Origin: Basidiobolus meristosporus CBS 931.73 | Lineage: Eukaryota; Basidiobolomycota; Basidiobolomycetes; Basidiobolales; Basidiobolaceae | DNA length: 64,000 nt | Direction of reading: 5' to 3' | Assembly (NCBI GenBank): GCA_002104905.1 | Contig: MCFE01000282.1 | Coordinates: 1 to 64,000 of the forward strand | Program-made: the position numbers and the translations under genes | The notes under the pieces: model-generated | What the model was told of the DNA's origin: nothing | The model's input: only the letters and a program-made list of their open reading frames with translations | Database searches by the model: none | Part shown: positions 52,349-63,030 of the stretch, piece after piece | Position numbering within the stretch: position 1 is the stretch's first letter | How the letters are laid out: every line of letters begins with the position of its first letter

Positions 52349-55300
52349 CTAAATGTTGATACTAACTAGTCTTAATTTTGACCTAAGATATTCAAACTTG
52401 TCTCTAGCTAATGGTTTGGTAAATATGTCTGCAATCATTTCATCTGTAGGACAGTAAACTAAGCTAGCTAAGTTATTCTCTACAGCTGCTCGTATGAAAT
52501 GACATCTAATATCTATGTGCCTAGTTCTAGCATGAAAAGTTGGATTTCTACCTAATTGTATACATCCTTGATTATCTTGAAATAAAGTAATAGGCGTTTT
52601 TTGACATAGGCCTCAATCTAAAAAGTTTTCTTAACCACATTGCTTCTTTTGTAGCTTCACAGGCTGCCATATACTCTGCCTCTGTGGTGGAAAGTGCTAC
52701 GGTTGGTTGCTTTCTTGAATTCCATGAAATTGCTCCTTTCCAGTAAAGAAAGGTGTATCCTGTTGTGGATCTTCTGTCTTCCAAATTTTGTCCTCAATCG
52801 GCATCAGAGTATCCCACAAGATCCTGTTCTAAATCCTTATAAGTGTATCTTAAGCAAATATCAGCCATTCCTTTTAGGTATCTAAAGATATGTTTAACTG
52901 CTGCAATATGATCAGATCCATAGCTCTCATTATGTTGGCTGACAACTCCCACTGAATATGAGATATCTGGACATGTTCCAAGCATGATATACATCAGACT
53001 GCTGACCATAGATTGATAAGGAAAGTCAGGGCTTTCAGATGGCACCAAGCTCTCTTGATTTGGTTGAGTTTTGACTAAGTTAAGGTTTGTCTCCATTGGG
53101 GTAGCTGCTGGTTTACAGTCTTCCATTTGGTACTTCTTTAGTATATCTTGAATATACTTGGATTGGCTTAGGGTGATTGTCTGGGTACTTCTGTCTATGG
53201 AGAACTTAATCCCTAAGTAGTACCTGAGTTCTCCTAGATCAGACATCTTGAACTCCTTAGATAGGCTGGATTTAGTCTCTTCCAATGTTTCTAGGTTATT
53301 GGTGGCTATAATAAGATCATCCACATGAAGAGCTAATAGAACTGGATTTGCTCTATCTGGCTTATAGTTTATGCTATAGTCAGCATTACTCCTTTTGAAA
53401 CTCAAAGATTCCAAATAAGAATCTATCTTGCAGTTCCAGGCTCTTGGTGATTGTTTGAGACCATAAAGTGATTTTTTAAGCTTGCATACCAAATTAGGGT
53501 TATGTTGGTCAGCAAACCCATCTGGCTGGTCCATATACATGTCCTCATCAAGTTCTCCATTCAAAAATGCAGGTTTTACATCCATTTGATGAATAGAAAC
53601 ATATATTTGGCTGCAATAGCCAATATTAATCTGATGGAATTAAACTTGGCTACTGGTGCAAAGGTCTCAGTATAGTCAAGTCCTTTTGTTTGAGAGTATC
53701 CTTTGGCTACAAGTCTTGCTTTATATCTCTCAATTGTACCATCAGCCTTGTATTTTGTCTTGAAGACCCATCTACATCCAATTGATTTTTGGTTGATTGG
53801 TAATATGACTAAGTCCCAAATTTGATTTTCCATCAGGGTCTGATATTCCTCAGTCATTGCAGATCTCCAAAACTTTGTCTGAGGGCTATTTAGGGCCTCT
53901 TTTACAGTCTGAGGTTCATCAATATGAACTGAATAGGCATAGGCTAAGTTTGTACCCTCATTGATAAAGTAATTTGGGCTATTTCTTGTCCAATTGGATC
54001 TCCGGGCATCTGATACTGGAATGATCACTTCTGGGATATTCCTGGGCACTGATTCTGGCTGAACCATGGTTGTAGAGTCCTCTGGAGTGAAAAATTCTCA
54101 TTGTTTTGCTCTGATTCAATCCTGACAATTGGCGGACTTGAGATCAAATTTTTGTCATCATCTGATGTCATTTTTTGTGAAAATTTTGAATTTTCATCAA
54201 ACAACACATCCCTGGACTTGATCGGCTACTTTGCTTTGGTATTGTAGAGTCTGTATGCCTTACTCTTATTGCTGTAGCCCAAAAACATGTATTTTACACT
54301 TTTTGGCTCAAATTTTGACTGATTTCCAGCCAGTTTTTTAGCATATGCTGTACACCCAAATATTCTTAGATGTCCTGCACTTGGTCTGTATCCATACCAT
54401 GCTTCAAATGGAGTAGTTTCACAGAGTATTCTGTTATAACTCCTATTTTTAAGGTATACAGCAGTGGCAATGAATTCCGCCCAAAAATCATAGGATAATT
54501 TTTGATCATGGATCATAGATCTTGCCATATCAATTATTGATCTGTTAGCACATCCTGCTACTCCATTTTGCTGTGGGGAGTATGGTACAGTAGTCTCTTG
54601 CTTTATCCAATGAATTTTGCAGAAGTGGATGAAGAGTTTTGAAGTATATTCTCCACCATTGTCAGAGCGTATTTTCTTGATTTTTTCACCAGTTTCTCTC
54701 TCCACCATGGCTTTAAACTCCCTGAACTTAGACGGAGCTTCTTCCTTTCTCTCCATGAAGTAGACCCATGTGTATCTTGTATAATCATCAATAAAAGTGA
54801 TTAAATACTTCATCCCGCCTAAGGATAAATTTTGCATAGGTCCACACAGATCTGAGTGAATTAGATCTAATTTTTTCTTAGTTTTGATCAACCCAGAGCT
54901 CTTGAACAGTTGTCTGGCTTGTTTCCCATATATGCAGGCTTCACAGTGCTCCAAATTAGCTGGGGGATCAATTTTCACTCCAGAAATTAGCTGATCCTTG
55001 ATCATTTTACACAAATAATCAAAATTGATGTGTCCAAATCTCCTGTGCCAAAATATTGGTGTTTCTTTATTTAAGTTACTTCTATTGGCTTCCAAATATG
55101 ATGGAATATAAGTCAACTTGTATAGATTCTGATCTTGGATGCCCAAAGCAATATGGGCACCATTTTGATCAGTTATCCTGCATCCAGAATTGTCAAAACT
55201 GAAGCTGAGTCCTTCTGCTATGGCCTTGCTTACAGAGAGTAGGTTCTTGGCTATTTCTGGCACATAGAGTACTTCTTTAAAGGTCAGTGTATGGCTTCCT

Positions 55301-56073
55301 TCACTGCTTCTAAGGTTTACTTGGATAGTTCCTTCTCCCACTGCATCAAGTGTTCTATTGTCACCCATGAAAACCTTCTTAATTGGAATTTCTTGATATT
55401 GGGTAAAAAGTTCTTTTTGGAGTGTAAAGTGTTGAGAAGCTCCAGAGTCAATATACCATGTCTGATAATCCTTGTTTGTGGTCATATTTAGTGCAGATAT
55501 GAATAGTCTATCTTCAGTTGTTGCAGCATTTCCATATTCAGTCTTCTTTTGCTGATAATCTCTCTTTTTGAGACACCGGTCTGATGTGTGTCCTTTCCTT
55601 TTGCAGTAGTTGCAAAACAGGTTGCTGTTGCCTTTGTAGGGTCTTGGGTACCTCCTTTGTTTGTTATCATTGCTTATTAAAGCATTTTCTTCTTCCTTCT
55701 TATTAGCGCTTGATTTTCTTAATTCTTCATCCAGGAGTCTTCCATATACATAGTTTAAGATCAAATCTTCAGTTCTGGACTCTAGGGCAGATACAAGGTC
55801 CTGAAACTTGTCTGTCAGGCTATTCAGGATGGTAACTATTAGCAATTTGTCCCTGACATTAAGGCAAATGCAGTTAAAGGCACTTTGTTCTTTCTTCTGG
55901 TACTTCAAGGCTTCCTCTCCCACGTTTTTAGGAGGGCATTCTTCTCCCATGACAATATCCAAAAGGCCTCTTTCTTGCAGCAGCATCTTCATCTTCACCT
56001 TCCACACTTGCTAGTTAGATCCATCCAACTTCTCAGCAGAGGGAAAAATTCCAGTAATAGCAGTAGTAGACAT
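52349..56073 (-). pseudogene. gag-pol polyprotein of copia family C, inactivated
   Basis: Single fused gag-protease-integrase-RT-RNase H frame, gene order typical of Ty1/copia. Starts at the ATG at 56073-56071 and ends at the TAG at 52351-52349. In the large open segment 56007-54226 (593 residues from the WKVKMK methionine): CX2CX4HX4C zinc knuckle 132-145, protease DSGA 187-190, integrase zinc-site H321/H326/C355/C358, core aspartates D386 and D449. RT carries a HVDD box in place of the usual YVDD; RNase H ends with the IADIFTKPL block near the C-terminus. Breaks: TAG at 56013-56011, TAG at 54225-54223, frameshift near 54095, frameshift near 53597, TGA at 52793-52791 where family members have Trp, frameshift in an A-run near 52600. 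The third integrase acid is also changed: GVAE of relatives reads GVAG, so the DDE triad lacks its Glu. Confidence 0.93.
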
Positions 56074-56092
56074 TGCAGAGAGTGACAGCTTG

Positions 56093-56104
56093 GGGCTCAT
56101 AACC
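56093..56104 (-). other. Primer binding site matching the anticodon arm of initiator tRNA-Met
   Basis: The minus strand reads GGTTATGAGCCC directly next to the 5' LTR. This is complementary to the anticodon stem-loop of fungal initiator tRNA-Met (GGGCTCATAACC) and not to a tRNA 3' end. Drosophila copia is known to prime from such an internal half-tRNA. The same site recurs in families B and C elsewhere in the window (17299-17311, 25721-25735, about 41393-41404). Confidence 0.8.
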
Positions 56105-56452
56105 TGTTGTAAGAGTCTTGGAGATATTGGAAGTGATTGGGAGGACAAGTAGATTATGTGGTTTTCACTTAATGATTTATTGAATGTAAAGTAGTATTTA
56201 TACTTTTACATGGTCTTGGCATAGCAAACATGTAGAATAGGTTAACAAAGGTCCCAAGAACATGTGTGCAAAGTTTGGGGCTGTTTGGACAACTTTGAGA
56301 ATTTTCATGTTCTGGGTACCTGGTATTTTGGTGATAATATTCTAAGTAAATCTTGACAAGGAATTTGGTCAGTATTCTCTAAGATTTGAAGGTAATGATC
56401 CAAGTGACTAAGTTAGGTGAATATTTAGGTGGAAATATAAATTTTTACAACA
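56105..56452 (-). repeat. 5' LTR of copia family C
   Basis: 348 bp, TG...CA ends with short TGTTGTAA/ TTACAACA inverted termini. About 97% identical to the 3' copy by hand alignment. Followed at once by the primer binding site. Confidence 0.95.
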
Positions 56453-58785
56453 GATTGTTGCATTCAAGAGAAAAGTGTAATAAAACTCTTGAATGAGTTA
56501 ATTGAAACTAAGTGACAACTAGGCGCAGAATCTTAGAATTGTCAAGGGTGACAGAAATATTAGCAGAGAAGTTCTGGTCTAATATTGGTTTTGTATAGAG
56601 TTGGGTTGGGCTATAAAGGTAACAGAGTTGGTTTGCTATACAGGCTAGGCTTGGTGTTCCTGGGAATGTTAGATATACTAGGCTTAGGTGGAAACTGGAA
56701 TGGAATTGTTGAATTCTTAATTTTACTGAGGCACAATCTTAGTTTTGTTGAGACATACACTAAACCAAAAGTTTCAGTAAACTTTATTTATATTTTTCTG
56801 ATCAAGTTGAATTAGTAAGTGCCAGGAGACTGGACTAATTGAAATCTGTTGGGGTGTTCATATGTGCATAAGATAAATGAGAAACTGCATCATTAATCAG
56901 CTGATGTCTTGGCAACTGCTAAGTGGTTGGATAGATCTCTGATGACTAATCACTTGAAAGGCTTAGCAGATCAGTTGAGGATGTAATGACCACATTAAAA
57001 TTGATCAGGTGTGACAGCTAAAAATATATTCTGAGAAGTGATAAAATAAACCACAACTGGGATTAGTTATGTTTAGGCCAGGGAAACCTGTCAGGATACT
57101 AGATTTTCTAACAGAGCAAAATAGGCTAAGTTTTAAATGCTGATGCACAACAGTGATACCCTAGGCATCTGGAAGATAGCTGGCTTTTCTGAAGACAATT
57201 GATGGTATTGCTGTCAAACATGTGAGATCCAGGGGAAATACTCCATAGCTCAAACACAATATTGTTATCCAAACATCATACTAGGTATATCATCTCCCCA
57301 CTGAGAGATTGTGCAGAAGTTAGCATGCAATTGGAGCAAAGTTGGCAGGCCATAAGCAATCAGTCAGAATACAGAATTAATCAAAAACCACAGATACCTA
57401 AGATAGAGGGTATTTGTTGGAGCAAAGTATGCCACTGGGAGCAAAGCATCTGCCTTTCAACTATATCCTTCCATTAATGAACACAATGTACATGGGGCAT
57501 TTCAACCTATATAAGCCCTTTAATATGCCAGATAAATCTGAAAGAATTGGCAAGATATTATAGAGAATTTGCTATCCAAAGTACTTCTCACAGGCTTCAA
57601 TCAGTATTCACATGCATATGCACGTATAAAAATGTAAGGACTAGATAAGCCAGATATGTACCTATTTAAGTTGCCTTCTGAAGCCATTTCTACCAAGAAT
57701 ACATTGTAAGCCTTGGCAGTCATACATTTACATTGTAGGAATATTTATCCAGCAGTGGATCATTATTGTCCAATTGACTCATCTACAGCTTTTATGCAAG
57801 GAGCCTATGACAGGGTTTGAGCAGCTATACTAATAGTATAAAGCTGAGTGCATGTATCTCTGCTGGTACTGTATCTACCCTCTACTTCATCTTGTTTAGT
57901 GTGTGGAGAATATTGGGCCTTGCTTCACCATTTGGTAGTTTCATATGGAGTGGATATGTGGGAAGATCAGAAGATAAGTCAAGTTTCAGGTACTACCATA
58001 TCCCAATCTCATCAAGAATATGACCTTCAAGTCCATCATGGATGGGAAGAGCTGAAAAACCTGAGGACAGATGTGCACATGGAGACATCTATGCCTTTGG
58101 CATTAAGTAGCTAAGCAGTCCTATTGCATGGGTAATCAGTTAAGTTATGCATGGTTGGGTGGAGACAATGAACAACTAGTTTTATTAGGACAATTTTACC
58201 AAATTATGCCAGGTTTCTCTTGGTCACCAGTAAATTTCTACACCATTTGATACAGAACTTGCACAAAGAAGAGCCAGAGCACACCTTTAAGGGGGTCTAG
58301 AATCCAGCAGGGAGAAGGAATACATTGGCAAATACCAAAAGGCTCTTTGTGGATATTCAAGAGGTATTCATGGCAAAATTGGTGTCAACCAAGCATACAT
58401 TTGCAAGATGTATATGTTACCAGCTATACATGGTATATGGCAGTTTTGCAAGTATCACACTAAACAGTCATAAACTTAAGGTGATAGATGTATGTATATT
58501 GCAGCAGGTGTGTGTATATGCAGAGGTTAGTAAGCAGGAGGTTATAGTTTTATTGATTCAAACTACAAGTGGAATGCCCAAGGTAATAGTGGGTGAGCAA
58601 CTAAAGAGAGGTAATTCTACAGTGAAATATATGAGTGGTACAGGGGGAGGTGGAGAGAGCAAATACCACTTGGGAAATTGGTATGGTAGCATTATTTGGA
58701 ACTAGCTATGGGCTGCTGTACTGCTATTATAATGCAAGCAGAGGTCAACCATGAGGCCATCAGAGCAACATTAAGCTTCCTACCA

Positions 58786-59772
58786 GATAAGGCAATTTGA
58801 TGTATTAGCCAGTTAGGTCTGCTCTAAGTCTAAGAAGCTTGTTACAATAGCCACATGATGCTTTTTCTCTTCTCTCACAGAGTTGAGTCAAAGTAGTCTT
58901 GTCCATGGGGCAATGGCTTGATACTGAACAATGTAGCTATATCACATCACTTTTTGCTAATATACATGTGTAAATGTGAGAGTTTTGTTTTGTAGACATT
59001 GCTCCTACTTGTATGCAGGATTCATTGATGGCCTACTTTAGTAAGCATTATGAATAGTGTTGTGGCACCATATACACATATGTATGTAACACTATTTCCC
59101 CATTGGTTTGACTCACTTTTATGCTTAAGCAGTCAAAAACTAAGACAAAGATATCTGGTTCCAGACTAAGCCCCACTACAGACAACAGTAGAAGAATGGA
59201 TGGACAACAGCATGCTTTGACACTCAGTGCAACAAGCAGGACTGCATCCAAAAAAGGCCATGTTGACACACTACCCATTGAAGGCAATTATGGGGACTCC
59301 TCAGGCTCTCAATCATTTTGGCAACTGAGAATTGCTGCAGAGCTGCAAGCTGACCATAATGCCCAGCCAGATGAGAGTGTAGCAAATGCAGTACCTCCAG
59401 TGGAAGGCCAGCAATTGACCATCATAACATTACCACCACCAGTACTTGCAAGTATGTTGTCAGCTCATACTAAAGTATTGATGAAGTAATTAGGTGCAGT
59501 GGCTGATAGGATAGATGCAATGGCCCAGAGTAATCAGGAAGCTGTCCTGAGACAGGATGAGTAAGCAGTATATCTAGAGCAATCAATATCCCAGGTAGGC
59601 AATACAGTATCTTTGCTGCAATGAAGGCACTCCAGTAGGTCAATATTTCATACCAGAATTGAACCATTCCCATATGTGGCAGCAGAGGAACACTGTGCAG
59701 TCTTTGAAGCACAACAACAGTGCCTAAAGATAGAGCCCACAGAAAAACCTATCACAGCATGGGAGGAAGAGA
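58786..59772 (+). pseudogene. Fragment of Tnp2 element: intergene region plus partner ORF N-terminus, copy 6
   Basis: 58786-59060 matches the region between transposase and partner ORF in other copies (reverse of 10530-10850 and 50640-50870). From about 59100 the plus strand encodes the partner ORF N-terminus: 59121-59489 is open for 122 codons (Lys/Ser/Thr-rich start, then Gln/Asp/Pro-rich), then a TAA, then LGAVADRIDAMAQ and the coiled-coil-like block with two more stops. It ends at a family C LTR at 59773. This is the longest intact view of the N-terminal half of this protein. Confidence 0.6.
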
Positions 59773-60094
59773 CTGTGATAATTATACTTTCAAGTAGGCT
59801 ATATGGTTTTCACTCAATGATATATTGAAAATAGATGTGGTATTTATACTTTTACATGGTCTTGGCAAAACAAATACATAGAGCATGCTACAGAAGTTCA
59901 CAAGTGCATGTGTACAAAGTCTGGGGCTGTTTGGATAGCTTGCTTATATTTCATGTTTTGGGTACCTGATGTTTTGGTGAAAATATCCTTGGTAAATCCT
60001 AGCAAGGAATTGGCCAGAATTCTCCAAGATTGTACACTATGATCTAAGTCACAAGTTAGGCAAATATTCAGTTGTATTTTCAAGGTTTACAACA
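59773..60094 (-). repeat. Solo LTR, copia family C, 5'-degraded
   Basis: Aligns with 52010-52337 (shared blocks TATGGTTTTCACT, TTTACATGGTCTTGGCA, GGGTACCTG, GTTTTGGTGAAAATATC, end TTTACAACA). Its right end at 60094 is also the point where CpG-rich gene DNA starts. Confidence 0.85.
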
Positions 60095-61121
60095 AAGTAT
60101 AGATAACATTTACATTCAGTGTATTGTTAAGTGGAAACCACAGAACCTATTAATTCTCCCCGTGACTTTCTAAATCTTGAGAGACTCCCACAACAGTAGA
60201 CGCAAGCATTGGTCAACACTGCGAAGAGACGTATAAGGCAGTGCCATTGATATTGTTAAAAATCTCATATCTCAGATGCACTGGACCGATTGTGAGACTG
60301 CTACAGTAGAAGAATGTGTCAAGTCTTGAAAACAATGTAGGCAATGTGCGAGAGTCCATCAAACTATGTTGAACCACACACACACCGCATATCCCCTCCG
60401 CACATTCGCCATTCAACGATCTCCCTTGGTTCAAGAGAATATTTTGTTGAATCCAAGTGTACTGGTCAAAGCTTGACCCTGAAATAGTGGGCATGGTTTG
60501 TAGGTAACTTCGGCACCCCTTAATCTTTCCAGGGTTACGTTTTAAGGGTCAAGTAGATATGTGAAGGTAGATGGGTGGCATCAATATCAGTGACTAAATA
60601 GATATCACTCACCTACATTCATGCCATCACTTCGAGGTTGGTGATACATGGGGAACGGTGCTCCCCCCCCGGCTGTAGATAAGCCAGGTGAGAGGCGGTG
60701 GGGAGTGAGTGGGGGGGGAGACTAGATCATATCTGCCTTTCGTCCCACCCCGCCAGTTGCCATCTGGTTCGATGGTTCTTGGCAATGGTGCAACTCCACT
60801 ACGCCATCCGGATCCACGAATCATTTGATGGCCGCTATTTCGGATCCCGCCCCTTATTTCCACTTGTGGCTGACCCATACCAACACGACCCGGTTCTATA
60901 CTGACATTTATTCTACCTACGTACACTCCTACTCACACACACACACGTACTAATCGTCCTGTACCTCGGCCAACAAACCCCGGCCGCCGATTTTGCATGC
61001 AAGAAAGCCATTTGTTTATAGGATGAGTGTCGGGGAAAGGGGGGGATGAAGGATGGGATGGGGTGGGGTGAAGTGGAGGTGAAGGTGAAGGTGAAGGTGG
61101 AAGAAGAGGAAGTGGCCGCAC
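60095..61121. other. CpG-rich gene-flanking DNA with simple repeats, no gene recognised
   Basis: The first unique, CpG-containing DNA after the repeat domain. A 93-codon open frame on the minus strand (60213-60494) has no recognisable motif. Simple-sequence tracts: a C run near 60663-60670, a G run near 60711-60718, a CA run near 60937-60948, and a purine-rich GGTGAA-type tract at about 61070-61105 just downstream of the aminotransferase stop. Open frames across these tracts are low-complexity translations of the repeats. Confidence 0.5.
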
Positions 61122-62460
61122 TTAAATATGGTGACGATGGCAGAAGTTCTCTATGCGCTCGTACGCCTCGATCAATCTCTCCTTGGGCGGGGTGATCACG
61201 AGACGAACGTAGTTGGGGTATTTGAAGCACTGGGCGGGGAGGACGATGACCGACTCCTCGCCGAGCAGCTTCTCGGAGAATTCCACATCATCCTTGATAT
61301 CTTTGAATTGGTCCGACTGGATCTCCACCATCATGTACATGGCTCCCTGGGGCTTGATCACCCGAAGCCCCGGGATTCTCGATAGCATCTCCTCGCTGAG
61401 GAGGGCGTTCTGTTCGACCTGGAGGTTGGTCTCGGTGTAGAAGGACTCCGGGGTGTTGTGAAGGATCTCGGGGAGGGCGGCTTGGATGACGGTGTTCGCC
61501 CCGATGATCATCTGACTCAAGGAGATCAACCCCTCCCGTACCTCCTTCAGGATCTCGTTGCGGTCGTGGATCAGGACCCAGCCAACACGCCAGCCTGGGA
61601 CCAGGTACCGTTTGGCCAGGCCACCGACCGAGATGACGGGGACGGAGTTGGTGAGGGAGGCGATGGGGGTGAAGGAGTATCCAGAGAACACCATGTCCCC
61701 GTAGATCTCGTCCGAGATGATGGGCAAACGATGCTCCTCGCACACCCTGAGGAGCTCCTTGAGGTGGGCTTCGGAGAAGACCGAGCCGCAGGGGTTCGAT
61801 GGGTTGTTGATGATGACGGCGGCGGTGTTCTCGTCGATCAGGCTCTTGAGGTGATCGATATCGATCTCCCAGGAGTTCTCGGGGCTAAGGTTGTAGTAGC
61901 GGCACTCGATCTTCTTGGGTCCGGCGAGGGTCTCGTACACGGAGAACCCGGGGCGTGGTAAGAGGATGTTCTGGCCTTCGTCGGCCAGAGCGCCGATGGC
62001 GAGCTCCAGAGCTCCGGAAGCTCCGCTGGCGATGATCACATCGTTTGCGGTAAGAGGGGAGGTTTTGGTGCCGTACTTCTTGGCGATGGCGTCTCTGGCA
62101 ACCTCGAGGCCTGGAAGGGTCGGTCAGAAGGATGGAAGCGAGAGGAAGGGTCGGAGGGGACTTACCAGTGGAAGGGCCATAACCACTAGCGGTGTGGGCA
62201 CGGAACTTGGAGACGACCGCCTCGATGCAGGACTCGTCAATCTTGAAGTTTCCAAAGATGGTTGGATCCCCTTTGGGAGGTAAAGGTTAGAAGGGGTCGG
62301 GGAGCGGAAGAAGCCGAAGGAACTCACCAAGGGCCAAACTAATCACGGCCTTCTGTGGATGAGGGGCAACCTTCAGGTTGTCAACGATTCGACGAATAGG
62401 GTTGACCGCGCGTTGGGAAGCCTTCGAGGCACGGATATTCCACTCAGCTCCGGTGGTCAT
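61122..62460 (-). CDS. TAT: Tyrosine aminotransferase-like PLP enzyme, complete, three exons
   Basis: Predicted to transfer the amino group of tyrosine (or a related aromatic amino acid) to 2-oxoglutarate, first step of tyrosine breakdown, using pyridoxal phosphate. Exons on the minus strand are 62460-62328, 62270-62166 and 62110-61122; introns are 57 and 55 nt, both GT..AG and both phase 1, and joining them gives an uninterrupted 408-residue protein (family usually 400-455). The start ATG is the first in frame and is followed by the family's N-terminal NPIRRIVDN-type block and a GDPTIFGN block created exactly across intron 1. Fold-type I residues are visible: ASGASGALE phosphate-site loop near 107-115, Asn185 in SNPCG, Asp213 and Tyr216 in SDEIYGD, Schiff-base Lys246 in GLAKRYLVPGWRVGW, and substrate-carboxylate Arg382 in NYVRLVITPP. 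Codon use is GC-rich, unlike the adjoining repeats. Substrate choice (tyrosine versus another amino acid, e.g. nicotianamine-type relatives) is inferred from overall similarity only. Confidence 0.93.
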
Positions 62461-63030
62461 GGTTTATCAAACGTAACAAAGATGTTTGGCCTTTTCAGCG
62501 GCTGAAGCCCCTATTTATTGAATTCCCCTACACCGAGGGGAATCCGGTGGTCGGTACGTAGTGATTATTGGCTGGTGTGCCATGGATGTTGCATCCCTAT
62601 CGGACCCAAGATCCGGCGGATATTATCGAGATCCTTGGCCAGAATCCACGTGTGTTGGAACGTTTCGGGAATGTCACAGGGATGTTACGGATGTGTCGAA
62701 TCTCCCATACGTGATGCAACGGCGGAAATGTTCGAGCGTGCGGAAATGACGGATTCTTGATTTGGATCGAGTCATCACGCCTTGTGTCCTATTTGGAGAG
62801 GAGACCCTACATACCACCACCGCCCTATCGACACCCTAATTGCACCCACCCTCGCTCATTTGCAATCACCCTAAATGCCCAGGAATTTCCCACACTTCAG
62901 ACCAGAAAATTCTCACACTTCAAGTGTCGTCGTATGCGGAAGCATCGCACAGGGTCACTCACAGGATGGAGTTTATTGAGTTGAAGAGGTACATCTATGA
63001 AAAAGGAATCCGATCAACCATGCCCATAGG
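62461..63030. other. Intergenic region between methyltransferase 3' end and aminotransferase 5' end
   Basis: 570 bp, CpG-rich, no convincing coding region. It must hold the terminator of the upstream methyltransferase gene and the promoter of the aminotransferase gene, both on the minus strand. About 50-60 bp upstream of the aminotransferase ATG the minus strand reads CAATAAATAG (62511-62520), a possible TATA-type element. A CCCCT..AGGGG inverted pair lies at about 62525-62540; such pentamers are stress-response elements in yeast, but function here is speculation. Confidence 0.4.

Larger units (their letters stand above)
51989..56452 (-). mobile_element. Ty1/copia element, family C, near-complete with 5-bp target duplication
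   Basis: The youngest-looking full retrotransposon in the window, 4464 bp. LTRs at 51989-52337 and 56105-56452 both run TGTTGTAAGAG...TTTTTACAACA and differ by about ten substitutions and one indel over 348 bp (hand alignment). The element is flanked by identical GATTG at 51984-51988 and 56453-56457. Internally, on the minus strand, a primer binding site abuts the 5' LTR, one long gag-pol frame follows, and a purine-rich tract (52338-52349) precedes the 3' LTR. It inserted into element X (see that entry). The coding frame is disabled by several stops and shifts, so it cannot move by its own proteins. Confidence 0.95.
51987..57152. mobile_element. Element X (solo LTR-like, ~697 bp) split by the copia C insertion
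   Basis: Once copia C and one GATTG duplication are removed, bases 51987-51988 join 56458-57152 to give a roughly 697-bp unit starting TGTTGCATTC and ending GATGCACAACA. It is flanked by identical GTGAT at 51982-51986 and 57153-57157. TG...CA ends plus a 5-bp duplication fit a solo LTR. It lies inside the Tnp2 transposase of the 50990-58785 copy: reading resumes across the gap in the transposase sequence. No second copy was noticed in the window. Confidence 0.75.
50990..58785 (+). pseudogene. Tnp2-type (CACTA/Plavaka-like) transposase remnant, interrupted by X and copia C
   Basis: Best-preserved transposase copy. The open stretch 51223-51606 carries the Tnp2 zinc motif CVNSC...CPTC (about 51434-51503), followed by a PTTPHLKKLMQ..KYLK block that in the family precedes the main domain. 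Downstream, with stops and shifts, come a conserved KHYKQLRSKDYFE-type block, a DGLSLYKYPTCKSCW block and LINLKLP (about 51660-51830), matching the DGFS...SCWP(I/L)...NLNLP signature of Tnp2 transposases. After the insertions (from 57158) the frame continues with KIAGF, ISSP and a C-terminal region to about 58715. Stops are frequent, so it is a pseudogene. The divergent partner ORF lies at 48410-50590. Confidence 0.75.

Noticed and set aside
60213-60494. 93-codon minus-strand ORF in CpG-rich DNA
   Set aside because: No recognisable domain, no intron or start context support; kept only as part of the intergenic note.
60913-61230. 105-codon minus-strand ORF rich in Ser/Thr/Pro next to the aminotransferase stop
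   Set aside because: Low-complexity reading of CA and GGTGAA simple repeats overlapping the real gene's 3' end in another frame.
61458-61961. 167-codon plus-strand ORF antisense to the aminotransferase
   Set aside because: Shadow frame of a GC-rich coding exon; no motif of its own.
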